The notes under the pieces are model-generated. The model was given only the letters and a program-made list of their open reading frames with translations, was not told the DNA's origin and did no database searches. A program made the translations under genes and the position numbers. A stretch of 64,000 bases of DNA, taken from Kribbella jiaozuonensis. Lineage in GTDB: Bacteria; Actinomycetota; Actinomycetes; Propionibacteriales; Kribbellaceae. Shown in pieces: positions 39,656-47,702 of this stretch. The stretch is taken from NCBI RefSeq assembly GCF_005233875.1, contig NZ_SZPZ01000003.1, forward strand, positions 310,001 to 374,000, read 5' to 3'. Position 1 is the first letter of the stretch, and each line of letters begins with the position of its first letter.

Positions 39656-40377
39656 GCGTCAACACCAGGCTGGTCCGCGCGATCGTCACCAAGGAACTCC
39701 GCGAGTTCCGGCGGAACCGATCCATGGTCGTTGGGATGGCCATCATTCCGATCGTCTTCTCGATCCAGCCCCTGGTCGCCGTCTTCACGCTGACGTCATC
39801 GGCCTCGGAGCCACTACGTCACGAACACGTTCTGCTCTACATGCTCGGCATCCCGGCCCTCGTGCCGTCCCTGGTCGCCTCGTACTCCGTGGTCGGCGAA
39901 CGCGAGCAGGGAACGCTCGAGCCGCTGCTCACCACCCCGATCCGCCGCGAGGAGCTGCTGCTCGGCAAGGCCCTCGCCACGTTCGTCCCCGCCGGCATCG
40001 TCGCGTACGCCGTCTTCGCCCTGTTCCTGATCTGCGTCGAACTCTTCGCTCAGCCCGGTGTAGCTGCGGCGCTGATCCATCCGTCCGACGTGGTCGCCCA
40101 AGTGGTCTTCACACCACTGCTGGCCGGGTGGTCGATCTGGGTCGCCATAGTGATCTCCACCCGCTCGAACGACATCCGAGTGGCTCAGCAGCTCTCCACC
40201 GTCGCCAGCCTGCCGTCCGTAGCGGTAGCTGTCCTGATCGCGCTCAACGTCATCGAGGTATCCCTGCTGACAGCCGTCATCGCCGCAGCTGTTCTGATCG
40301 TGTTGAACCGCATCGGCTGGCGCGCCGCCTCGGCCCTCTTCGATCGCGAACGCCTGATCACCGGAACGAAGGCCTAA
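39652..40377 (+). CDS. ABC-2 family exporter permease
   Basis: The protein has 241 residues with about six membrane helices. The block VVGEREQGTLEPLLTTPI is the hallmark of ABC-2/NatB-like permeases. The ATG at 39652 overlaps the ATPase stop (ATGA), so the two are co-translated. The 3' end overlaps the convergent QueA-like gene by four bases. Confidence 0.9.
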   Translation: MSVNTRLVRAIVTKELREFRRNRSMVVGMAIIPIVFSIQPLVAVFTLTSSASEPLRHEHVLLYMLGIPALVPSLVASYSVVGEREQGTLEPLLTTPIRREELLLGKALATFVPAGIVAYAVFALFLICVELFAQPGVAAALIHPSDVVAQVVFTPLLAGWSIWVAIVISTRSNDIRVAQQLSTVASLPSVAVAVLIALNVIEVSLLTAVIAAAVLIVLNRIGWRAASALFDRERLITGTKA

Positions 40378-41378
40378 CCCCTCAGCAACAGACAGCTGTC
40401 GCCGAACTCGTGCCAGAGATAGTTCTCCTGTACGGCGGCGTCGTACGCGCGCTGCACCAACTCCGTGCCGACAACCGACTCCAGCAGAAGCAGATGCGAC
40501 GCCTCAGGCGCATGCCAGCCCGTAATCAGCCCGTCGACGACGCGCGGCGGCCGGTCCGGGCTGAGGACCAGGTCGGTCCACCCCTGCGACGCGTCTACTG
40601 CCCCGTCCGCCGCCGACTCGATCGCTCTGACAGCAGTGGTACCCACGGCGATGACCCGTCCGCCGTTTGCCTTGACCCAGTTGACCAAACGGGCCGTGTG
40701 CGCAGGTACGTCGTACCGCTCAGGTTGTGGCGGCTCGTGGCTCTCCAGCGAGGAGACGCCGCAGTGCAAGAGGATCGGCGCGATCAGTACGCCCTGCGAC
40801 GCCAGATGGCTCACCAGCTCGAAGCTGAACGGCCTGGCCGCGCTAGGCATCTCCGCACTGCCCGGCTCGCGCGCAAAGACAGTCTGGTACGCCGCCAGCG
40901 GCCACCGCTTGCCGACGTAGTCATAGGTGATCGGACGCCCGTGCCACTGCAGATAGCCGAGTACGTCGGGCACCGGCGGCCTAGCGATCCACAGCCGATT
41001 GCTCTCCGACTGGTACGGCGCCAGCAGCGTCAGCACGCCCTCCGGCAACTCGACCTGCTGTCCAGCAGCACCGTCGAACTTCGGTGAGCCACCGTCGCGC
41101 AGCTCGACCACCCAGGTGCCGTCGTCGAGTGCGGAGGAGAAGTGCACGGTGACCGACGTACCGTCGACGGCCGCGGGCAGTGTGCCGGAAGTGTTGACCA
41201 GCAACAGGTCTCCGGGCCGGAGGTGCTCGCCGATCCGGTCGAAGCGGCTGTGCGTGATGGTCGATCCCTCCGCGACCAGCAGCTTCACCTGGTCCCGCCG
41301 CAGGCCGCGGGCCTCCGGTGGTTCGCCGGCGTTCAGCGCGTCCGGTAGGACGAACCTCGTGTGTGGGTGCACTTTCAC
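40374..41378 (-). CDS. QueA-like S-adenosylmethionine:tRNA ribosyltransferase-isomerase homologue
   Basis: A 334-residue QueA-family protein with the blocks DLLLVNTSGTLPA, AARPFSFELVSHL, GRVIAVGTTAVRAIE and VDGLITGWHAPEASHLLL. QueA transfers ribose from SAM to preQ1 at tRNA position 34. No other queuosine gene lies in the window, and actinobacterial copies of this type may have a different role, so I leave the symbol blank. GTG 41378 overlaps the SDR stop by three bases, indicating a two-gene operon. Confidence 0.8.
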   Translation of the reverse strand: MKVHPHTRFVLPDALNAGEPPEARGLRRDQVKLLVAEGSTITHSRFDRIGEHLRPGDLLLVNTSGTLPAAVDGTSVTVHFSSALDDGTWVVELRDGGSPKFDGAAGQQVELPEGVLTLLAPYQSESNRLWIARPPVPDVLGYLQWHGRPITYDYVGKRWPLAAYQTVFAREPGSAEMPSAARPFSFELVSHLASQGVLIAPILLHCGVSSLESHEPPQPERYDVPAHTARLVNWVKANGGRVIAVGTTAVRAIESAADGAVDASQGWTDLVLSPDRPPRVVDGLITGWHAPEASHLLLLESVVGTELVQRAYDAAVQENYLWHEFGDSCLLLRG

Positions 41379-42094
41379 GGCGTCACCGCCGGCGCGAACT
41401 CGGCCGCTCGGTACCGCCCGCTCTCCGGTCGGGTGTCCAGCAACTTCAGGAACGCCGGTACGACGGTCGCCGGCTCCGGCCGATCCGAGATGTCCTCGCC
41501 CGGGAACGCAGCCTGGTGCATCGCAGTACGCAGATCGCCTGGATCGACGGCGTACACGGACAGCGTGGGGTGCTCGGCCGCCAGTACTCGCGTCGTGTGG
41601 TCCAGTGCGGCCTTGGCCGAGCCATAGCCGCCCCAGGTCTCGTAGGCCTCCACTGCGGCGTCGGAGCTGATGTTGATCAGCACTCCGGACGCTGCGGTGA
41701 GTGCGGGCAGCAATGCCTGTGTCAGCGCGATCGGTGCGAGTACGTCGACCTCGTACACGCGACGCAGTTCGTCGAGGTCGGCTGCCGCGATTGCCTGCAG
41801 CGGGCTGGGGCCGAGGTAGCTGGCGTTGTTGATGAGGAGGTCCAGCCGGCCGAGCTGGTTCGCCACGTCGACCAGGTCGAAGCGGTGCTCGGGGTCGGTG
41901 ACGTCGCCGGCCAGCGGTACGACGTCGGTGCGGTCGGCGAGGGCATCGGCCGCGTCCTTCAGCGGACCGGCGCCGCGGGCGTCGATGACCAGCGTCCAGC
42001 CACGGTCGGCAAGCCCATGTGCGAGCGCGAGTCCGAGCCCGGCGGATGCCCCGGTGATCAGCGCGACAGGACGGTTCGAGGATTCAGGAGTCAT
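41375..42094 (-). CDS. Short-chain dehydrogenase/reductase
   Basis: The protein has 239 residues. The nucleotide motif TGASAGLGLALA is near 12-23, NNASYLGPSP is the NNAG-like block, and the catalytic Ser, Tyr and Lys are in ISSDAAVEAYETWGGYGSAKAAL. The cofactor is probably NADP(H). No Shine-Dalgarno site precedes ATG 42094, but a candidate -10 at 42104-42109 would place the transcript start at or just before it, so it may be leaderless. It is coupled to the QueA-like gene. Confidence 0.88.
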   Translation of the reverse strand: MTPESSNRPVALITGASAGLGLALAHGLADRGWTLVIDARGAGPLKDAADALADRTDVVPLAGDVTDPEHRFDLVDVANQLGRLDLLINNASYLGPSPLQAIAAADLDELRRVYEVDVLAPIALTQALLPALTAASGVLINISSDAAVEAYETWGGYGSAKAALDHTTRVLAAEHPTLSVYAVDPGDLRTAMHQAAFPGEDISDRPEPATVVPAFLKLLDTRPESGRYRAAEFAPAVTP

Positions 42095-42103
42095 GCCGAC
42101 ACC

Positions 42104-42131
42104 GTCATACTTCAAGGAAGCTTGAAGTCAA
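42104..42131 (-). promoter_or_regulatory. SDR promoter with a MerR-like dyad between -35 and -10
   Basis: On the - strand there is TTGACT (42131-42126), then TATGAC (42109-42104), with a 16-bp spacer. The perfect dyad ACTTCAAG-GAAG-CTTGAAGT (42109-42128) covers the spacer. Dyads of CTTCAAG type in this position resemble MerR/SoxR sites, although MerR promoters usually have 19-20 bp spacers. No MerR gene is nearby. Confidence 0.55.
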
Positions 42132-42139
42132 GGGTGGTG

Positions 42140-43693
42140 TTAGATGAGGATGCCCGGGTTGAGGACGCCGTCCGGGTCGAAGGTGTGCTTGACGGCCCGC
42201 AGGGCTTCGACCGCAAGCGATCCGATCTCCGCGTGGTACGCCGCACGGTGATCGGTGCCGACGCCGTGATGGTGGGAGATCGTGCCGCCGGCGTCGGCGA
42301 TCGCCTGGTTGGCGGCGTACTTCGCGGTGCGCCATTGCTCGACCGGGTCGTCGGACTGGGCGCAGACGACGGTGAAGTAGAGGGAGGCGCCGGTCTCGTA
42401 CACGTGGGAGATGTGGCAGAGGACCAGCGGCGGGGTTGCGCTCAGTGCGCCAACGAGAGCTTCGGTGACTGCGGTCTTCAGCGCGGGGATACGGGACCAG
42501 AAGGCGGCGGTCTCGAGGGTTTCCACGAGGGCGCCTTCGTCGAGGAGTGGGTCGCGGAGGTACGGCGCGCGGTAGCGGCCGGTGCGCCAGGTTTCACCGG
42601 GTCCTTCGCCGAGGTTCTCGCCGCCGGCTGCGGTCAGGACGTCTGCGGTCGCCTGGTTGTACGGGCCGTCGAAGCCGATGATCGCGAGCACTCCGCCGGA
42701 TCCGCCGCCGAGTACGTCGGGGTCGGCGAGGTTCACCGCGGTTTCTATCTCGTCTGACAAGCGGAGGACTGTGGGCAGCGGACCGTCCTGCGCGAGACGT
42801 CGTACGGCGGTGAGGCCGGCGTCGAAGCTCTCGAACCGCCAGCCTTCGAAGTGGCGCTCGGTCGGTCGCGGGCGGATGCGGACGACGACCGAGGTGATGA
42901 TGCCGAAGGCGCCTTCGGAGCCGAGGATCAGTTGACGGAGGTCCGGGCCTGCGGCGGACATGGGTGCTCGGCCGAGCTCGACGGTGCCGCGGGGGGTGGC
43001 GAGGGTGAGGCCGACGACCATCTGGTCGAAGCGGCCGTAGCCGGCCGAGGACTGGCCGCTGGAGCGTGCTGCTGCGTAGCCGCCGATGGAGGCGCCTTCG
43101 TACGACTGAGGGAAGTGGCCGAGGGTGTAGCCGCGGTCGGCGAGCAGGCGCTCGGCGGCGGGACCGCGTACGCCGGCTTGCAGGGTGGCTGTCCGGGATA
43201 CCTCGTCGAGGTCGAGTAGTTGGTCGAGGCGACGGAGGTCGACAGTGACGAAGCGGCGGGTCGCAGCGAGGCCGCCGACGACGGAGGTGCCACCGGAGTA
43301 CGGGACGACGGCCAGGTCGTGCTCGGCGCAGCCCGCGAGCAAAGCAGCCACCTCGTCGTGCGACGCGGGGTAGACGACGGCGTCAGGCATGTCTGAGGTG
43401 TCTCCGGCGCGGAACCGCAGCAGGTCGGTCGTCGAGTAGCCCCTGGTGTGCGCCCACCGAGTCTCCAGGTCAGAGGCGACGTGCTCAGCTCCTACAACCG
43501 AGCTGAGGAACGCGAGCTGCGCGCCGGTCAGCTCAGGTCGTTCAGCTGGTGCGGGGCGCGGCGCTGGGGTTGGGCGGTGGACGCCTAGGTGCTTCAGCGC
43601 CTCCAGGGCTGCGGCGGGGACCTCCACGTGGTACGCCGGGTCGCCCCAGCGGCCGGGCGTGAGTTGTGCCACCGGGAGGTCTGATTCGGTCAT
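42140..43693 (-). CDS. FAD-binding oxidase, alkylglycerone-phosphate-synthase-like
   Basis: A 517-residue VAO/PCMH-type flavoprotein. The FAD-binding region has VVPYSGGTSVVGGL and SIGGYAAARSSGQSS. The C-terminal HHHGVGTDH matches the triple-His catalytic block of alkyl-DHAP synthases. It might build ether-linked glycerolipid or oxidise a glycerol-phosphate-like compound. ATG 43693 is preceded by GGAAAGG. It lies divergent from a TetR-glpD pair, as I recall for Rv2251, Rv2250c and Rv2249c in M. tuberculosis. Confidence 0.85.
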   Translation of the reverse strand: MTESDLPVAQLTPGRWGDPAYHVEVPAAALEALKHLGVHRPTPAPRPAPAERPELTGAQLAFLSSVVGAEHVASDLETRWAHTRGYSTTDLLRFRAGDTSDMPDAVVYPASHDEVAALLAGCAEHDLAVVPYSGGTSVVGGLAATRRFVTVDLRRLDQLLDLDEVSRTATLQAGVRGPAAERLLADRGYTLGHFPQSYEGASIGGYAAARSSGQSSAGYGRFDQMVVGLTLATPRGTVELGRAPMSAAGPDLRQLILGSEGAFGIITSVVVRIRPRPTERHFEGWRFESFDAGLTAVRRLAQDGPLPTVLRLSDEIETAVNLADPDVLGGGSGGVLAIIGFDGPYNQATADVLTAAGGENLGEGPGETWRTGRYRAPYLRDPLLDEGALVETLETAAFWSRIPALKTAVTEALVGALSATPPLVLCHISHVYETGASLYFTVVCAQSDDPVEQWRTAKYAANQAIADAGGTISHHHGVGTDHRAAYHAEIGSLAVEALRAVKHTFDPDGVLNPGILI

Positions 43694-43727
43694 CGGTGGC
43701 TGCCTTTCCGCCGTCTTGCGAGGTAGC

Positions 43728-43770
43728 GTCCAGGGGAGGTGGAACCCCCTGGCTCCCACCTCCCCTGGAC
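43728..43770. promoter_or_regulatory. 15-bp inverted repeat with a competing inner hairpin
   Basis: GTCCAGGGGAGGTGG (43728-43742) pairs perfectly with 43756-43770. The inner CCAGGGG (43730-43736) can instead pair with CCCCTGG (43746-43752), so the two hairpins exclude each other. The element lies 35 bp upstream of the oxidase start and 38 bp upstream of the TetR start. It could be a TetR operator or an RNA switch in the oxidase leader. Confidence 0.6.
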
Positions 43771-43808
43771 AGTTCCGGGATGCCCGAGTCGCTGATACAC
43801 TCTGACAT

Positions 43809-44432
43809 GTGATGTCTCAGCGTAGCAGCGAACCAGAGCAGGAGACCAGCGCCCGTCCCACGCCTGCGAACGCGATCGGCGAGGAGCGGATCCTGGACGC
43901 GGCGTACGAGTTGCTGCTGGCGATCGGGATGCGCCGGATGACGATGGCCGACATCGCCCGGCACGCGGAGGTCTCCCGCGCGACCCTCTACCGCCGCTGG
44001 CCGAACGTGCAGGCCGTGGTCGCCGCCCTGATGACGCGCGAGTGGACCATCGCGCTCGTCTCCGCGTTCCAGCCCGATGCCGCCGACGGCCGCGCGCGCC
44101 TGGTCGAGGGTGTGGTCGAGGTGGTCGCGAAGACCCGAGTCCACCCGTTGATGCGCAAGATCATCGAGCTCGACCCCGAGTTCCTCACGCCGTACCTGCT
44201 GGAGCGTCGCGGCAGCAGCACGGTCGCGCATCTCGCGCTGGTCGAGGAGGGCATCCGCCAGGGGCAGGCCGACGGCTCGATCCGCGAGGGCGATCCGGTC
44301 TGGCTGGCGCGGCAGATCATCCTCGTCTCGCTCGCGTCCGCGGTGTCCGGGCCGGTGATGGCGGAGAAGGACGAGTACACGAAGCTCGACGAGGAGCTGC
44401 GCGCGATGCTCACCAGGTACTTACAGCCATGA
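43809..44432 (+). CDS. TetR-family regulator next to glpD
   Basis: The protein has 207 residues. The HTH spans about 24-70 (MTMADIARHAEVSRATLYRRW) and a helical ligand domain follows. The start is GTG 43809 or ATG 43812. A TACACT (43795-43800) just upstream could be a -10, which would make the mRNA leaderless. A small palindrome GACATGTGATGTC (43803-43815) covers the start and may be an autoregulatory site. It overlaps glpD (ATGA) and is probably co-transcribed with it. Confidence 0.88.
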   Translation: MMSQRSSEPEQETSARPTPANAIGEERILDAAYELLLAIGMRRMTMADIARHAEVSRATLYRRWPNVQAVVAALMTREWTIALVSAFQPDAADGRARLVEGVVEVVAKTRVHPLMRKIIELDPEFLTPYLLERRGSSTVAHLALVEEGIRQGQADGSIREGDPVWLARQIILVSLASAVSGPVMAEKDEYTKLDEELRAMLTRYLQP

Positions 44433-45961
44433 TCACCGTGGGCAACGCGAGTCTCAACGGCGTCCGCCGTGCGCGTGAGCTCGCCTCGCTGAAGGCCGTG
44501 GACGTGCTCGTCATCGGCGGCGGGGTAACCGGTGCCGGCGTCGCGCTGGACGCGGCCGCCCGCGGACTCAGTGTTGCCCTGGTGGAGAAGCACGACCTGG
44601 CCTTCGGCACCAGCCGGTGGAGTTCCAAACTCGTCCACGGCGGCCTTCGGTACCTTGCGTCCGGTCATGTCGGGATCGCGTACGAGAGCGCCGTCGAGCG
44701 CGGCATCCTGATGAAGACGACCGCACCGCACCTGGTTCACCCGATCCCGCAGATCGCGCCCTGGTTGCCGCAGGCAAAGTTCGCCCAGGCCGCACTGCTG
44801 CGGTCGGCGTTCCTCGGCGGAGACGTACTCCGTACGTTCGCGCGCACCAGCGACGACTACCTGCCGCACTCCCGCCGGGTCAGCTCGGCCGAGATCCTCC
44901 GCTACGCGCCGACGCTCAAACCCGAGGGCATGCGCGGCGGCTTCCTGACCTGGGACGGCCAGTTGTACGACGACGCCCGGCTGGTCGTCGCGATCGCGCG
45001 GACCGCGGCGCAGTACGGCGCTCGCATCCTGACCAGGGTCGCCGCCACCGAGGTGACCGGGCGCGGCGCCGTCCTGGTCGACCAGCTGACCGGCGAGCAA
45101 CTGACCGTGGATGCCCGGATGGTGATCAACGCCACCGGGATCTGGGCGGATCAAGTTGCCTCCGGCATCAAACTCCGACCGAGCCGCGGGACCCATCTCG
45201 TACTGCCGCAGTCCGTCTTCGGCGGCCTGTCCGCTGTCCTCACCGTCCCCGTCCCGGGCGAGCTCCGCCGCGTGGTGATGGCGATCCCCGCACCCGACGA
45301 CCGGGTGTACGTCGGCCTGACCGACGAGGACGCGCCCGGCCCGGTGAACGACGTACCCCACGCGACCGAGGCCGAGATCGACTTCCTGCTCAACACGATC
45401 AGCTCCGCCGTCCAGCAGCCGGTGACCCGAGCGGATCTGCTCGGCACGTACGCCGGGCTGCGCCCCCTGCTCGACACAGGCCACCACAAGGGCGAGGACA
45501 AGACCGCCGACATCTCCCGCCGGCATGCGGTGATCACCAGCCCGGACGGTGTGGTCACGATCGTCGGCGGCAAGCTGACGACGTACCGCCGGATGGCGCA
45601 GGACGTCCTCGACAAGGCGATCGAGCAGTCGTCGATCGACGTACGCCGGCCCTGCGAGACGCACCGGATCCCGCTCGTCGGTGCGGCCGACCGGGTGCGC
45701 CTGGCCGCGGTCAAGGCGCCGGCGCGGTTCGTGCAGCGGTACGGCGTCGAGGCGCCGCAGGTGATCGCCGGTCCGCCGGAGTTCCAGCAGCCGATCGCGC
45801 CGGGGCTGCGCACGACGTACGCCGAGCTGCGATTCGCCGTCCGGCACGAGGGTGCGCTGACCGAGGACGACGTACTCGACCGGCGGACGCGGATCGGGTT
45901 GTCGGCCGCGGATCGGGAGCTGGCGTTGCCCGCAGTACGGGAGACTTTCGCCGCGGTCTGA
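44429..45961 (+). CDS. glpD: FAD-dependent glycerol-3-phosphate dehydrogenase
   Basis: A 510-residue DAO-family flavoprotein. The FAD motif VLVIGGGVTGAGVALDAA is at 24-41, followed by GTSRWSSKLVHGGLRYL, and the C-terminal block has TIVGGKLTTYRRMA. It oxidises glycerol-3-phosphate to dihydroxyacetone phosphate at the membrane and feeds electrons to the quinone pool. The ATG overlaps the TetR stop. With the divergent synthase-like flavoprotein it forms a glycerol-phosphate or ether-lipid locus. Confidence 0.94.
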   Translation: MITVGNASLNGVRRARELASLKAVDVLVIGGGVTGAGVALDAAARGLSVALVEKHDLAFGTSRWSSKLVHGGLRYLASGHVGIAYESAVERGILMKTTAPHLVHPIPQIAPWLPQAKFAQAALLRSAFLGGDVLRTFARTSDDYLPHSRRVSSAEILRYAPTLKPEGMRGGFLTWDGQLYDDARLVVAIARTAAQYGARILTRVAATEVTGRGAVLVDQLTGEQLTVDARMVINATGIWADQVASGIKLRPSRGTHLVLPQSVFGGLSAVLTVPVPGELRRVVMAIPAPDDRVYVGLTDEDAPGPVNDVPHATEAEIDFLLNTISSAVQQPVTRADLLGTYAGLRPLLDTGHHKGEDKTADISRRHAVITSPDGVVTIVGGKLTTYRRMAQDVLDKAIEQSSIDVRRPCETHRIPLVGAADRVRLAAVKAPARFVQRYGVEAPQVIAGPPEFQQPIAPGLRTTYAELRFAVRHEGALTEDDVLDRRTRIGLSAADRELALPAVRETFAAV

Positions 45962-46001
45962 GTCGGGTGTGGGTTAACTTGGCTGCGGGGAGGTGCAAGG
46001 G

Positions 46002-46955
46002 GTGACACAGCCGAATCCAGGGCCGCAGCAGGGACCGTGGCCGTATCCGGTCCCGTACCAGCCGCTGCCCTACCAGCCGCCGCCGATCATGCCGCGGTAC
46101 CGGCCGTTGCGGAAGGTCGCGATCGTCAGCATCGTGCTGATGGGGCTGACCTCGCTCGCGGCGGTGATCCAGTCGGTCGTGCTCTGGCGTTCGTACGACG
46201 AGGTCAAGCGTCTCGTGTACGGGCTGCTCTCCGAGGAGGAGATCGACCGCGGCGTCGAGTCGATCTCCGGCACCGGCCCGCTGCTGAACCTGGTCAGCTA
46301 CCTGCTGATGGGGACCGGGATCGCGTTCCTGATCTGGCTGTGGCAGGCGCGTGAGAACACCGACTTCCTGCACTCGCCGTTCGCACCACGTCCGGCGATC
46401 CCCGTTGACCCGATGCGCGGTCCGCACCGGCGGGCGAGCGGCTGGGTCGTCGGTGCCTGGTTCTGCCCGATCGTGCAGTTCTGGTACCCGTTCCAGATCG
46501 TCCAGGACATCACCCGGGCCAGCGAGCCTCCTGAAGCGCCGCGGTCCGGCCGGGTGCGCACGTTGCTGTACAGCTGGTGGGCGACGTGGACAGCGTTCTG
46601 GGTGATCCTCGTCGGCGGCGGCCTGGTCGCGATGATCGGGTTCATCGTCTGGTTCATCCGCCTGGTCCAGGTGTCGGAGAGCAGCGACGCGAGCAGCCCG
46701 TACGTCGACATCTACGACATGCAGGACTTCATGGTCCGGGTCGCACTGGGCGTCGACATCGGCTTCACGATCGCGACGGTTCTGCTGATCGTCGCCGCCG
46801 TCGCCGCGTCACTCCTGATGCTGCAGGTCACCGACTGGCAGCACACCCGCGTCACACCGCCCCCGATCCAGGACCTGCCACGGCCGATCGAGCCTCCGCA
46901 GTACGCCCCGCGGTACCACCGGCCCGGCCCGAACTTCCCGACCTACGGCCCCTGA
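46002..46955 (+). CDS. DUF4328 membrane protein, third copy
   Basis: The protein has 317 residues. A Pro/Tyr/Gln-rich N-terminus (about 1-35) precedes four membrane helices with the DUF4328 marks LIWLWQARENTDF and WYPFQIVQDITRASEP. The C-terminus is again Pro-rich. GTG 46002 is chosen with GGGGAGG upstream; GTG 45993 is an alternative. It is related to the two DUF4328 genes at 31.7-34.7 kb. It overlaps the convergent PP2C-like gene by 13 bases. Confidence 0.82.
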   Translation: MTQPNPGPQQGPWPYPVPYQPLPYQPPPIMPRYRPLRKVAIVSIVLMGLTSLAAVIQSVVLWRSYDEVKRLVYGLLSEEEIDRGVESISGTGPLLNLVSYLLMGTGIAFLIWLWQARENTDFLHSPFAPRPAIPVDPMRGPHRRASGWVVGAWFCPIVQFWYPFQIVQDITRASEPPEAPRSGRVRTLLYSWWATWTAFWVILVGGGLVAMIGFIVWFIRLVQVSESSDASSPYVDIYDMQDFMVRVALGVDIGFTIATVLLIVAAVAASLLMLQVTDWQHTRVTPPPIQDLPRPIEPPQYAPRYHRPGPNFPTYGP

Positions 46956-47698
46956 AGCAGTACGACGCTCGCATCGTCGTACCGCTTGCCACTCGCCGTG
47001 GACGCGCTGTCGTGCCGCCGCACCCGCTCGATCAACCGCCGCGGGCCTTCGGTGGTGAGTACGTCGAACAGCTCGTCCCACGAGTGCCCGTACCGCTCGG
47101 TGTAGCGCGACGCCCCGTCGGTCAGCAGCGCGATCGCCTCGACGGCGGATCGATACGTGATCCCGGTGACCGCCTCGTACGCCGCTTTGGGCTCGGTGCT
47201 CGCGACCCAGAAGCCGCCGGGCTGGTTCCGCAGCCGCCGTACCGTCTCGAGGGTTCGGTCGGGGAGAAGGTCGATGCGGTCGTCGCTGTGGACGGTGATC
47301 CGGCCCTCGGGTGATCGCGTGACGATGGGCGAGTCGGCCAGGACCAGATGCTCGATGCGGTCGGAGTCGAACCGGACCATCGCGACTGTGGACGAAGGGC
47401 TGTCGGGATTGCTGACGTCGCAGGTGTCAGCGTGAGAGGCGCGGACCGCGGTGATCGCATCGGCGAGGAGGTCAGTGAGCGGAGCGGACGAGTGGGTGAG
47501 GAGCGGAGTCGCGAGCTCGGTCGCGAGCCGCATGACGAGCCAGGCGACCGTGTGCCGGCAGCCGGAGTCGACGTACACCCGCGGAGCGGTGGCGCCGTCG
47601 AGGACGACCGCGAAATCGGGTCCGGTGAGGACGAGATCCTCGTTGACCGCAGGTGGTCGCCGATCCGGCGCGGCCTCACTGATCGAGCGGATCTCCAC
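46943..47698 (-). CDS. Divergent PP2C-like phosphatase domain protein
   Basis: The protein has 251 residues. PP2C traces are NEDLVL near 19, FAVVLDGATAP near 29-39 (in place of DGMGG), LADSPIV (in place of GDSR), LLTDGAS and RYDDASVVLL. The core aspartates are mostly kept, so activity is possible but the loops are unusual. There is no membrane segment. It may be a soluble phosphatase or phospho-reader. GTG 47698 is used. Confidence 0.75.
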   Translation of the reverse strand: MEIRSISEAAPDRRPPAVNEDLVLTGPDFAVVLDGATAPRVYVDSGCRHTVAWLVMRLATELATPLLTHSSAPLTDLLADAITAVRASHADTCDVSNPDSPSSTVAMVRFDSDRIEHLVLADSPIVTRSPEGRITVHSDDRIDLLPDRTLETVRRLRNQPGGFWVASTEPKAAYEAVTGITYRSAVEAIALLTDGASRYTERYGHSWDELFDVLTTEGPRRLIERVRRHDSASTASGKRYDDASVVLLQGP

Positions 47699-47702
47699 GG
47701 AC

